Positions 46,276-57,431 of a stretch of DNA of 64,000 nucleotides are shown here, one piece after another. Under the pieces are notes generated by a model that was not told where the DNA came from, made no database searches, and was given only the letters and a program-made list of their open reading frames with translations. This stretch comes from Armillaria gallica (lineage: Eukaryota > Basidiomycota > Agaricomycetes > Agaricales > Physalacriaceae), in contig JBANDB010000012.1 of the NCBI GenBank assembly GCA_037576215.1, positions 2,418,001 through 2,482,000 on the forward strand. Direction: 5' to 3'. Position numbers and translations under genes: made by a program. The first letter of the stretch is position 1. Each line of letters starts with the position of its first letter.

Positions 46276-47795
46276 GAGAAATGCATAACACGGGATTCTG
46301 AAATCTTAAGGTCTTGTTAGTCAAAATCTGTCTGTCGTCGTACAACATGAGCGCTTGCCTCATCTTCTCTTCTCTTCCAGATACAAGTTTCCAGGGCCGT
46401 AGCATTCCATTCCTTCCCCTAGCACTGGTGTTCTTGATCACGAATCAAGATCAAGGCCAGCAGTGAAACTACGTGTCGAAACCTCATTCGCGCGACTAAA
46501 AGTCGTAAGAATACAAAATCGTTCCCTCGCTAAGGTGGCCATGAGGCCCTGTTCGTGTGGGACGAGTAGGATCCCATTAGATGCAGCAGATAGGTTAGGC
46601 ACAGACATACAACTCCAAAATCGGTGTCCCCGAAATAGAGCGTCATATCCACGAACTCGTCAAAAGCAGGCGTGGATTTACATCTTCATTGAACTGGAAC
46701 ATTACGAGGTGAGATCAGGTGCAGGCGACGGTTTCCATCCAACGTCCTCCGAAAGAGCCGCGCTCCATCAACTACTAGCAGGCAGGTAGGAATATCGAAG
46801 GTGGAGCAAGCCGGAAGTCATACGGCAGGAACGCACTATTATTCCATAGCTACCAGTCTAAGGATGATACAGTTCAGAAGAGCAAGCATCCTGGCTGTCG
46901 AAACCAGTGTAAAAGACTCCGAGTGGTATGATGTCCCTTCTGCGCAGAGATGCACGTGGGAAGGTGACGCGGTTACTTATACCAGGCTCCTGAGGATACG
47001 CATCTTCAAAGCGGGATTCTGCTTTGTTCCGAAGCTAAAAATCAACCAACGAGTTAAGTAGGACGTTCCGTTGAAAGCAAGCGAGAGGTGAGGTACAGTG
47101 AGAAGAGCAAGCATCCTGGCTGTCGAATCCAGCGTGAAAGACCCGCATGGTATGAATTCGCCGGATGCTCCTTCTGTTCAGGGAAGGTGACGCGATATCT
47201 GAGGATACGCATCTTCAAAGCGGGATATTACCTTGATTCGAAGCTAAAAGTCAACCAACGGATTAAGGAAGACGTTCCTTTGAAAGCAACCGAGAGGTGA
47301 GGTAGAGCCAAGCATCCTGGCTGTCGATTCTCGAATCCAGGGTGAACGCTGGGAGAAGGGACGTGAGCTGAGATTATGCCCGCTGGCAAGTGATGGTCGT
47401 CCCTGATCGCGAAGAGCCGCTCTGTATCAAGTCAAAGATAATAGGACTGGAGTAAAGGAGGATTTTCAGGGCGGGGTTATCGAGGACCGTTCGAAGCGGA
47501 GGCTATGTTCTGTATAGGTCAAGGACGTACGTCGTAGACACTATTGTCCCATAGTCGCAGTCTTTAATAGCAATTGACAGACTCAGAACCTCTCAGATCG
47601 TGCCTATTGTCCCGTAACCACAAGCTGTCCCAGTCAGAAGAACGAGCATCCAGTTGCCGAAGATGGGAGTCATGTCCGATGGGCTGATAGAGCGCTTCCC
47701 TTCCCACTGACAAGTGTCGGCAATTCCCCGGCTGTTCGAATCACAATTTGTCTCTACACCAGATGGACGGTTGTCATTAAACGTCGTGCATGGCA
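46276..47795. repeat. Block X, copy upstream of the ADF-H/PH gene
   Basis: Partner of 41762-42553. It ends about 60 bases before the start codon of the ADF-H/PH gene and so is probably that gene's 5' region, from which the array copy was derived. Internal tandem repeat: 46870-47090 and 47095-47300, with a third partial copy to about 47345. The repeats share AGCAAGCATCCTGGCTGTCG, GAGGATACGCATCTTCAAAG and CGAGAGGTGAGGTA; the period is about 200-225 bases. Confidence 0.75.
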
Positions 47796-47857
47796 ACCTA
47801 CACTCCTTGTCTTTGAAAAAATAATCTTTCTTCCTTATTCTGTATTACTAGGAACGG

Positions 47858-49788
47858 ATGGCAGACGATACCCTGGAGGTGTACGAGACGATTGTGGATG
47901 TTGAGAGCGATGTGAACTGGCGAGTGTCTTGTTTCTGGTTCTATCGACGCTGAGTTATTAACGCGACGTCGGGCGAGCAGGATGTTGTGTACGTATACCG
48001 TAAGCCACCGTTGCCGCTGCCGCCGTTGCCATGTCGCTGACCTTATTATCTTTTTGGCACCTAGCCCCACTTGCTACACCTCTCTGCATTCGGTACCGGT
48101 GGCCTCTCAGAACTCAAAGCACACCTCCACGACTGCGACGGGATAGGGATCGCCTTTTATCGGGAGGAAAAAGTGAAGCCTGGATTCGCGGTTATCAATT
48201 ATATTTCTCCGGATATCGAGGACTGGAGACGAGGTGAGTTGCTGCGGTTTGCTCTATGCGACGGCTGACGGAGAATTGCAGAGAAGGCACTAATAGATTC
48301 GAACCGGGTGGCAGAAGAGTTTACAAAGGTATAAAAGGCTATGCTATTATAAATGAGGTATAATTAATTCATTGTGCTTAGACGGGACACGGGACATTGA
48401 CCATTGACCACCTCGCCAACCTTACTCCAACTTCGATCCACCAGGCAATCGTCACCCCAGATTCTCCACATACTATACAGACAGAATTCGATATCGCCCC
48501 CAGCCTACTGGAACCAATGCGACGGTCATTTACCGAGAGTTATGCCCCACATGCCGCTGTGCCAGTGCAGAAGACGGCCAGTATGTTCTCTGGGCTCAGT
48601 TTGCTGAAAAGGAAAGGGAGGAAGGGCAGCCACAGCATCGATGAAGACCTGCCGCCGCCGCCAACACCGCCCAAAGATAAGCCCGCACCCCCAACTACCG
48701 GTTCCACCCCCCGCCGATGAACAGCTACTCCCTCGGCGTCGCTTCTCGCTCGCGCATGGACATGCCCGAACGACGTCGGAGCGTATCCGAGTTCGCCATC
48801 ATCTCCCACCACGAGCATTCCTTCTCCGAGTCTGACGAGTCGTCAGTCCTGGTCGAGCGGCCCCCGAGTCCCATCGTCCAAGTACCGCTTGCGGGAAAGT
48901 GGAACCCTGCTGAGACGACGGTGATCGCTGACCCTGCTGAGCGTGCGCGCAGGAGACAGGTGGCGCGGAGGCAGCGGGAGCTGGAGGAAGCGGAGGTGGC
49001 GCGGCAGGAGGAGGAGCGGCAGGCGGAGATACAGCGGATGAAGGAGGAGCAGAGGCGCGTGGAGGAGCAGGAGGAGAGAGAGCGCCGTGAGAGGATTGAG
49101 CGGGATATGCGCATGAGCACTCTCGCTAGGCGCCGCAAGAAAGAGGCCGAGGAACGTGCCGAGGAGGAGAAAAAGCGTGAGTTGGCCGAGAAGCGCATTC
49201 GCGAGAGGGAGAAACGCTTCGAGGAGCATCGTCGTCTGGAGCAGTGGCGTACAGAGCAAGCCAGGATCAAGGAGGAGGAGCTCAGGAGAGAGGAGGCGGA
49301 GAGAAACATGGAGCGGGCCGAACGCAACAAGAGGATCGAACAGATGGCGGCCCGGGTTAAGCGCGATAAGAGCGAAACCATGCTTGCTGGCTGGGCTACC
49401 GTCCAGATCAACGACTCGCTTGTCTGGCGGAGAAGATACTACAAGTTCATCGGCGACACCATGTTTTTCTATCGCAGTCCCAAGGTAAGCCTTCCACTTC
49501 AATTCTCCGACTTGCGTTCTCATGAAAGCAGGACATGAACCAAGTCGTTGATCAGATCCAACTCCGTGGAAAGCTCAACGGACTCAAAGAGTGGAGCGAC
49601 GGCTACGAGGAACTCAAAGCTATACCCAACTCTTTTGCCATTGAATTCAAGGACGATCGGGGTCCGTGTGCGATGTTTTGTGATACCGAGGAAGAAAAGG
49701 TTCGTCGCTCACTGTCTGTCTCGTGCAATCTCGCTGACTGTCGCAGGATAAATTGTTGGGTGTTTTGCATTATACGGCGGGACTGTGA
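47858..49788 (+). CDS. ADF-H / coiled-coil / PH-domain protein (one frameshift in assembly)
   Basis: Exons 47858-47923, 47981-47992 (uncertain microexon), 48065-48233, 48282-48328, 48382-49484, 49532-49699, 49747-49788. An ADF-H-like domain (MADDTLEVYETIVDVESDVN, SAFGTGGLSELKAHL, LTIDHLANLTPTSIHQAI) is followed by a proline-rich linker. A long Glu/Arg/Lys coiled coil follows (AERARRRQVARRQRELEEAE onward), then a PH domain (LAGWATVQINDSLVWRRRYY, FFYRSP, FAIEFKD, ending LLGVLHYTAGL). The large exon has 1103 bases, one short of a multiple of three. The frame breaks at the C6 run near 48707-48712, where one more C would join the two frames. A sequencing error is the simplest cause. Likely a membrane-to-actin adaptor; inferred. 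Confidence 0.75.
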
Positions 49789-51147
49789 TTGGAACATGCC
49801 CTCCTCTCGTCTTTTCATCATCTATATACCACATACCTATGCACTGTATATCATCATCTCTTTCTAATCTTACTTTGATCTTCGCTACACGTACTTCTTG
49901 TACTACTTAGTACCTTTCAAACTTGCGCGCGATTTCAAACCACCTGAAGTTAAGGCGGGCAAACCACGTCCGGTATCTTTGACCAAATATCTAGAAATGT
50001 ACACACGGGTAAGAAACAGACGCCGATATCCAGTGAACGCCTAAGTATATTCTCTTATTCAGAACTTGGCACGACACGGATTCTTACCGACGCTGTGCTC
50101 AGCAAACTGCGCCAAGCACGTACACATCTGACTCGTGTACATCTACGTCTAATATCTAACACGAACAGACCAAGAGGAGAACAGAGACTCTAACATACCA
50201 TTTGGGCGACTCCTGTGCACCCTGACGCTTGACAGTACTTACGATTGGGTAAGTGGCGGGGATTCTGCGGCAACTCTTCGGGTGATCTACGCCAGGGTCG
50301 ATGCGGGAGGAGCAGGGGCAGGAAAGGCGGCGCAGCCGCAAATTCTCTCCATATCAGGTACGACAGGATGGTGCTTCTTGACAGCCTTCAACGAGCCTCG
50401 ACGTCAACACTTAGGGGAAATCTTACGCGTGAAGAGTGATGCCGTTCATTCTCTCATAACTATGCAAGCGGTGCTATATGTTTAAGAAATAAGACTCTTT
50501 CCGTTTCTAATAGGCTTTTGGCGCCAAAATTCCAGGAGGTGGAACACCACAAATGGGGGGGGGGCAGCGGTAACGGCGAGGAAGTAAAGGCTGAAGAGAG
50601 GTACAGGATCAGCAACTGCCCCTGGCAGCCTCGGCGATTTTACTGGAGATAAGATAAGTAAAGTGAATGACGTCAGAGCGAGCTGAAGTGCGAGCGGCAA
50701 GGTATCAGCAGTCACAGGGACCATCGCAGCACTTACTCGGCTTGTTGCTTGAGTTTAGAGATAGTCGCGCTGACATTGAACAAACACGGGATGCGGCTTG
50801 CTCACCAACTCCCATTGCTGTATGGAGATCTCGCGACCGGGCCAACTAACCCAATTGTCCTTGGCACTAAGGTCACCGTCCCCCCAATGCATTGCTTCCG
50901 GCACCGTCCATGAAGTTCTCCCTTGACACGATCTTGACACGATAGACCGAACGAGTCCATCACAGGCCCAGTGAATTCACCGGATGATTGAAGTTCACCG
51001 TCACCATGATCCCATCACAGCACATCCTGTCAACACCAAATCAGAAACGAAACCGAATACCGTCACGAAGCTTCACATCAGTGGCGTCTGAAGCCTCATT
51101 AACCTCAGGGTCTACCTACTTATGAACATGCATATCTACCTAGTCCA
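49789..51147. other. Gene-poor spacer
   Basis: It holds a G10 run at 50555-50564 and no convincing ORF or RNA gene. Confidence 0.45.
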
Positions 51148-51157
51148 TTATATAAAG
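51141..51157 (+). promoter_or_regulatory. TATA box and shared upstream element of Cys/His-rich gene 1
   Basis: TAGTCCATTATATAAAG sits about 55-60 bases before the ATG. The word CTACCTAGTCYATTATATAA recurs before the genes at 56333 (minus) and 57432. Confidence 0.6.
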
Positions 51158-51210
51158 CACAGCGCTGAGCGAGATGAACCTCTATCGCATCGGCGCTCAT
51201 CCAGTCGTCA

Positions 51211-52049
51211 ATGTCTTCAGCACTCTTGCCATCCCGAGGACAATGCATTCATCTCACTGACAACGTCCAACAATGTCAGTGTCAATGGTTCGTGCCGACC
51301 CTGCTAGAACCTGTAGGCTCTCATTCACCTGTGCTCACATTCTCCCTCGTTCTAATTTCTCCCAGCATATCTGCGGTCAGTGTGGACACGGTATTCACAT
51401 GCATGCCGACTATGTTTCCATGATCGTCAGCCATTATCCTGCGACCCAATGTGTCGCATATGTCCAGAATGTATGCTCTTCCCCACTCTACATGGTATCT
51501 ACAACTGATGCAAACCAGACGCCTCTGACACAACGTTGCACGTGTGAAGTTTGGCTTGCTGATCATGTCACTATCGAGAACTGGTACCGCTCTGCCGAGC
51601 CATGGAATGTTCTGGGTAATGTCAATGTCAACATGATCGACTCCTCCAACGATGCTATCAGCGGTCCATACACGCCCAGCACCGTATCGTTTGCTTCCAG
51701 TGTCGATTCCGACGCTGCCGCCGTTTCTTACGACGTGCCAATCACTGAAGCGTCTATTTTCTGCCCCAGTCCCCGTTACGCATTCAGCCCTTCCCGCGAA
51801 ATGACGAGCATTCCTGTTTCTTCCCCTTTGGCCAGTCACAGAGCATCATCCTGTATTCAACCGGATAACGCTGATACCCAGGCTTATGGCTCAGACAATC
51901 ACTTTGTCCAGTACCCGGACCATTTCATGAACGACTCCTACGCTCGTCAGTCAAACGGTGGCGCGACGGATGCGGCTTTCCATCACCATAATCATTCAAA
52001 TCTGATGTATGGTCCGACGCCCGAACCCAGGTCGGATCCGTACGCTTAA
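51211..52049 (+). CDS. Cys/His-rich small protein, family member 1
   Basis: Exons 51211-51312, 51366-51470, 51519-52049; about 245 residues. The conserved head has MSSALLPSRGQC, the CQCQWF pair, HICGQCGHGIHMHADYVSM (CxxC plus HxxxHxH), HYPATQCVAYVQ and TPLTQRCTCEVWLADH. This Cys/His spacing suggests one or two zinc sites. A second block WYRSAEPWNVLG starts a long Ser/Thr/Pro-rich region, ending in a conserved HSNLMYGPTPEPRSDPYA tail. No signal peptide or membrane helix is seen. Three more members follow in this window (55476-56333, 57432-58263 and 63681-end). I recall similar agaricomycete proteins without known function. Four copies in 13 kb suggest recent expansion. Confidence 0.7.
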
Positions 52050-52588
52050 TCCTTCCGGCGGCGGCATCCTTAACGTCTTACTTTCATCCTCCAAATTCTC
52101 GGCGAGAAGTAGGAGGCATGGAGAGACTGGTAGGACATTTGGAGAATATTGACGTATTATATATTGCTGAGGATTGTACTTTTGCAAGTGCCTAAGAATG
52201 ATGAGTGGTTACCAAGTTCAGATGTCCTATCGTGATCGTGCGCCTACCTAATCTGGCGACTCCTCCTCTTGGTAACTTCCAAGTTCTCCATTGTCTCATC
52301 CAGGATGTGTGGGGGTTTGAATCAGCCTGAATGTCTAGCTGGAATTTTGGGTGAAGACCTGCCTGATAACGGTGGGGGGTACTACGCTCACGGTGATACA
52401 GATTCTACCTCCTGGTTGTCCCTGTAGCACAAAACAGCATTCATTATAATTGATAACTGATGATTGCCTCCTGATTTTGAGACGATGAATTACAATACCG
52501 AAATTACATCACGACAGAAAAAGAGACAGGCATTGGCACATAATCGAACGGAAGTTCTCGAAAGGAATGTAGACTGCATAATCGCCCG
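52050..52588. other. 3' spacer of Cys/His-rich gene 1
   Basis: Convergent with the hypothetical minus-strand ORF. Nothing else recognised. Confidence 0.4.
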
Positions 52589-53083
52589 CTAGCCTAGACC
52601 TGGAGTCGCCATCACAACAGGCAAACGTTGCTGAGAGTTCCTGGACAATAAATTGAGATCAATCCGACATTGAAAAAAATCGCAAAACAGGACGCACAAC
52701 GCGACTTCAAAAAAGGGGTCTGCCAAGGTGACGTACTCAGGGTCTTCAGTTAGACCAGGGAAGATCTTGGAGAACTCTTTCTTCAGTAGTGTATCTTCAG
52801 GATCTCTGGGATAAAAGCGAGTAGAGAGGCCTTTGTCGTTGATTGGGACCCATTTCGACTGAGTAGCCACCACTAGGCGTCGTCCTTCGGGTACAGCCTC
52901 ATCCTCGCATGAAGTCGCCAAGAGCCTATTTTTCGTGAGATAAAGTACCACTTTGGCGAACAGGGACACTGGAGGGCACAAAGGATGAGGAGGAGGGTTT
53001 AGTCTGGCCGACATGATCTTCACATCAGCGAAGGAGTAGCTATATCCGCCGATGACCTCCATTTCGTTGGCGTGTTCATCCAT
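52589..53083 (-). CDS. Hypothetical protein (164 residues)
   Basis: Uninterrupted frame from ATG 53083, starting MDEHANEMEVIGGYSYSFAD. Composition is protein-like, with a basic-acidic middle and a hydrophobic-Cys stretch (FFEVALCVLFCDFFQC) near the end. I recognise no domain. It may be the 3' exon of a larger minus-strand gene that begins above 53600, but the phases I tried leave a stop or frame clash at the junction near 53050. Confidence 0.4.
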   Translation of the reverse strand: MDEHANEMEVIGGYSYSFADVKIMSARLNPPPHPLCPPVSLFAKVVLYLTKNRLLATSCEDEAVPEGRRLVVATQSKWVPINDKGLSTRFYPRDPEDTLLKKEFSKIFPGLTEDPEYVTLADPFFEVALCVLFCDFFQCRIDLNLLSRNSQQRLPVVMATPGLG

Positions 53084-53640
53084 ACTGCTGATAGGCGCTC
53101 AGTCATAAACGTTTATGCATTTGAGCAATTTTATATACCTTTTCGTGGAATTCAGGCAAATAAAGAATGGAGCTGAGGGGCAGGTTGGCAAGTTGAGGTT
53201 TGTCACACCTGTCACATTTAGGATACAGCGTCTCCCGGGCCGTGCGAAGACTTCTCGGCCCGATTTTGGCGACTCCTGGTGAGGAGCTCACCACACTGAA
53301 TCTCGGCTATGACACTCCAATGAGATCCAAAATCGCTTGTCAAGAGACTTAAGAGTCTGCGTACTGAGCCTGCTGTGTCTGGGCCGGGTTGGGGGTTGGG
53401 GATATTGAACTGTACGCTGGGAACAAAAGAACGTGAAGTTGTCGCCGAGCTCGACAGCAATTCATTTGTTGATTCTTGCCAGGGCCCAGTGCAGAAGATC
53501 ATCGGGTGCAAAATTGCTAAACCTGAGGGGTCGATGTGACTACACAGCGAGCAAAAGAAAGATGATGCGTCGAACACATACCTGTAGTAGTGCCCATATA
53601 TGAAAACCAACAAAATATGTGCTTGCTCTGCCCATTGGGA
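53010..53640 (-). CDS. Hypothetical spliced minus-strand gene
   Basis: Candidate exons with good GT-AG sites: about 53582 up to a start near 53628 (CACTACTACAG before GTATGT), then 53525-53540 (TCACATCGACCCCTCAG), then 53292-53474 (NELLSSSATTSRSF, GSVRRLLSLLTSDFG) and 53120-53210 (CDKPQLANLPLSSILYLPEF). The last exon boundary is unclear. No family recognised. Confidence 0.3.
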
Positions 53641-55149
53641 TAAACCTAGGAAGAGAATATAGGTAAAGCCGAAGACTGAGCACTAGCGTGATAGCTTATG
53701 AGCTGCGGAGTAAGGAGCGAGTCAAAGAAATAACAGAACTCTTATCTTGAACAGAATGGCTCAAGGAGGCACCATTGCCGCATCAATAATGAGCATCGAC
53801 AATATGGATGGACATGGCGCATGATACAGATCGACGACCAGAACCGACCTGAAGCAATGTTATTCTCGGTCCAAGATGTAATCACAAAGAAGGCCCTGTC
53901 CCAAGTAAATGATATACCATTGTAAGTAAGATAATCTGCGGCTTGACATCAGGAAACTTACACGTTTTAGTACAGCAGAGATATGTCACCCACTAAATGC
54001 TCGCATTCACCCGACCTACACATCTATAGATTCCGAGAAGCCGCTGAACTCCATATCTTCAGACCGGGAAAAATTGTAGAAATTCAATTGTCAATTGTCG
54101 TGGTGTCCATGAACTTGAAGGGCAAACAACTTGAAGAAGATGAAGTTAAAGTTCAGAAGTATTCAATCTTTGCTCGACACTCATAGACGCCAAAGTCAAG
54201 GAGGTCGATTTTGTATGCACACACCTACTGACAGAACATTAGGAGAGAGCGAACAATGCACAACAAGAATCTGAAGGAGGAAGCGGAGGAGAGGGAACAT
54301 CAAAGCGAAAGACTTGAATAGACCCTAGTCAACAGGTCATTGGAGTGTAAAACCGGTTACTGATTAGTACTGAGTAGCGACATGTTTAGTTACAACAAAG
54401 TAGCACATCCGATAGCGACGGGGGGCGCCCAAAATGGTAGGAAGGCAGAAGAAGATCGCATGCGTTTTTTGGTAGGATTGGAGTTTTCAGTGGGAATCTT
54501 GCTTTCTCCTGGATTGAAACCTTTTTCGGTGGGTTAAGCTTGGTACAAGCATCGCATATTCCAACGTCCGGATACTGCGCTTGGGCCGCCTCCTATCGAA
54601 CATACCCGCTCTGACTTCTGTGACCTCCGCCTCTCTGAATCGCATGTTTCACCCTCTGACCTCGAAGTTCAAGTTGTTGACCCTCACACGCACGGCTCAG
54701 CTTCACGAGTGGCTCTCATAGAGGCGCCATGCAATTTTTGCCAACGATGAGTTTGAGACGACCGAGAGAGCAGCGGTCAGTGCGCGCAAACACTATAGCG
54801 CATGGGGGTCCGAGAATCTAACCAAGTCAACGGTGTAATCCTACCGAATCTCACTGAAAAACGGTTGTGCCAACGAGAGACATCTCCGAGGGAATCCCAC
54901 CTTCCCTCTGTTTTAGGGTATAATCGATAGGGCGACGCGATCCAAAGATTTGCAGAAGACATAAAGAATGAACAAAAGCGGAAGACAGAGGGACGAACGG
55001 AACCACGGACCGAAAGGGCATCAACAGTTGAACCATGCCGAGAGCTGCCGAGTTGAGATGACGCGTACACGGAGAAACTTCGGAATAATGAAAATGCGCC
55101 GCCACCCAAACCCTCAGGACCGCATAAGACCGAGACCTGTATACACAGG
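53641..55149. other. Gene-poor spacer
   Basis: Short frames on both strands lack splice support and domains. No RNA gene or repeat seen. Confidence 0.4.
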
Positions 55150-56500
55150 ACTCGGAACGGACAGATAACAGCAAAGCGATGAATATAACGAGCACGTACT
55201 ACGAAGCAGAAGAATTGATAGCGAATTGATAGGGTATCCCGACAGAATTGGTCGGATATACAGTAGAGAAGACAAGTAAATGCAATGTATCAACTGGAGA
55301 CTAAGGAATTCAAACTGCATTGAAGAAGCGACTGATGAAGAAAGAACCGAGTGGAGAGAACGTAGGAACAAGATGTTTTTGGGATTATCGTCGATGGATA
55401 GGTGATAAGGATCGTATATAAGCGTGAAATTTTTGGATGATAAAAGAAGGTTTAGGATGCTATCGCAGGCGTGGGCTAAGCGTGCGGACCCGACCAGGCT
55501 TCGGACGTCGGAGCGTAGATCACGTTCGAATGATCGTGGTAATATAAGTTCTCATCCGTGGCGCCACCGTCTGACTGACGATTGTAGGAATCGTTCATGA
55601 AATGATACGGACTGGGATAGCGAAAGAAGTGATCGCCTGGGCCATAAGCTTGGGCCTGAGTGATGTCTGATTGATTACCGGATGATGCGCTCCTGGCAGA
55701 AGGAGAAGAGATGGGCGTATGAGCGAGGGAAATGTTCCCCACTTCACTGGAAGGGATGAATGCACGGGGACTGGGAGAGAAAACGGGCGCGGTAGTGATT
55801 GGCATAAGGTTCGCGTCCCCAGAAAAGGACATGGAGCTGGGCGTGTATGGACCGTTGATGCCGTTGTTGGAGAAGTCAATCGCAGCAGGATTGTAGGAAG
55901 GGCGGTTATTATCCGGGAAATAGCCCAAGACGTTCCATGGTTCCGCAGAGCGATACAAGTTATTGGTAGGGAGGTGGTCGCAAAGCTGAGCTTCACACGT
56001 GCAACACTGAGCCAGAGGTGTCTATGACGTAGGCTGCATGAGCGCAGGCTATCGTGGCGAGCGTAGAGCAGCATACCTTTTGGACATACGCGGTGCATTG
56101 AGTTGGGGGATAGTGATTGACTACCATTGAAACGTAGTCAGCATGCATGTGAATACCGTGTCCGCAGTTGACGCAGATGTACTGTGAGATGGTGAGCACG
56201 GAAGTATGGGCAAAGATGGATGGGAGTGTACCGGGTCTAACAAAGGCGACGCGAACGACGGGCACTGACAACGCTGGATGTTGTCAATGACCTGCGTGCA
56301 CTGTCCTCGAGATGGAAAGACCGCTGAAGACATTCTGTTGTTGAGAGAGATATGGGAGGGTGAGATGACAACTGAAGTTCATCTCGGCGTAGTTTATATA
56401 ATGGACTAGGTAGCTGGAGAGGAAGTAGCATCGGGAAGCGAGATCTGTATGGGCTCCATTTGCGAGCGATCCGTTGTATGCCATTGTTTGTGTCAAGACC
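55150..56500 (-). repeat. Left arm of inverted repeat (contains Cys/His-rich gene 2)
   Basis: Read on the minus strand it matches 57310-58565 through the promoter, the gene and about 300 bases of 3' flank. Examples are ATACCCTATCAATTCGCTATCA and TTCTCTCC followed by GGTTCTTTCTTCA. Divergence is moderate, with small gaps. Confidence 0.75.
55476..56333 (-). CDS. Cys/His-rich small protein, family member 2
   Basis: Exons 56232-56333, 56077-56181, 55476-56021; about 250 residues. It has MSSAVFPSRGQC, CQCPSF, YICVNCGHGIHMHADYVSM, TPLAQCCTCEAQLCDHLP and NLYRSAEPWNVLGYFPD, with the tail HSNVIYAPTSEAWSGPHA. Both introns are GT-AG with phase 0 boundaries, at the same positions as in member 1. The conserved TATATAAAC element lies about 60-70 bases upstream (56393-56402 on the plus strand). 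It is near-identical to member 3 and forms an inverted pair with it. In member 2 intron 1 still has a GT donor. Confidence 0.75.
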
Positions 56501-56750
56501 GTAACAATTTCCTCGGTGTTTCTCGGAACATGTCAAGCCACACCAAACAACCAAACAACCGTATAAGCAATTTGCAATATGAGGTGCAAGCTTGTGAACG
56601 TCGACTGGCTAGCGAGTCTAACTTCCATACTACTTGCAAGCTTATTATGCCAACCATATTGCGCTAATTGCTTAGGAGGATACGAAGTATGTACTTTCAA
56701 CTAGTCAGGCAACGGGTACACTCCGACTGATACAGCATCACCAGAAGCGC

Positions 56751-57026
56751 CTAAAGCTCACAGCAATACTAAAGATTCCAAGGCGTCAGAACTGGCAGAA
56801 GAGCGGGAGAAGGATACTTACCTGTGATCGATATAGTAATCACTAAGGCCCACAGCAATACTAAAGATTCCAAGGTGTCAGAACAGGTAGAAGAGCGGGA
56901 GAAGGACACTCACCTGTGATCAATATAGTGATCACTAAAGCCCACAGCAATACTGAAGATTCCAAGGTGTCAGAACGGGCAGAAGAGCGGGAGAAGGACA
57001 CTCACCTATGATCTATCTAGTGATCA
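56751..57026. repeat. 92-bp minisatellite, three copies
   Basis: Units start at 56759, 56851 and 56943 with CACAGCAATACTRAAGATTC, and each contains GAAGAGCGGGAGAAGGA and a TGTGATC-TATAGT-ATCACT palindromic end. It lies in the spacer between the inverted repeat arms. Confidence 0.85.
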
Positions 57027-57372
57027 AATGTCTCAGGAACTAGAAACCCGGAGAGATCTCATCCAGGAGGAAAGGAAAATATCGCGTTGCATGAGCCCAG
57101 AGCTCTAGGAAGGGGAAGTGCGAAGCTGGAAATTGGAATCCCAGCGCTCATTCCGAGTCGATGTCGTGACATTTCTGTGCAGGAGCACCGACGACTAATA
57201 AAACGTACTTCCTTTCTTTCGGCCCACAAAGACAAACCAGGGACGACGCCTATGTCCGAATCTGCCAGGCTGCCGGAAGAGGTCAGCCCTCCACGGGTGC
57301 ACAGCAATTATACAGTCCTAGGAATCGCCGAACTCGTTTCCCGATGCCACCTCCTCTGCCGCTACCTAGTCT

Positions 57373-57382
57373 ATTATATAAA
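57373..57382 (+). promoter_or_regulatory. TATA element of Cys/His-rich gene 3
   Basis: CTACCTAGTCTATTATATAA lies 50-67 bases before the ATG, the same element as upstream of members 1 and 2. Confidence 0.6.
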
Positions 57383-57431
57383 TACGCCGAGATGAACCTC
57401 AACTGTCATCTCACCCTTCCTCAACAACAGA

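Noticed and set aside
41762..47795. Block X as a transposable element
   Set aside because: No terminal repeats, target-site duplication or transposase frame seen; one copy is simply the 5' flank of a gene.
48725..49523. Long minus-strand frames opposite the ADF-H/PH coiled coil
   Set aside because: Ser/Leu-rich mirror of a Glu/Arg-rich coding strand, with no domain or splice logic.
56759..57026. CRISPR-like array
   Set aside because: The 92-bp units are contiguous tandem repeats without unique spacers, in a eukaryotic genome.
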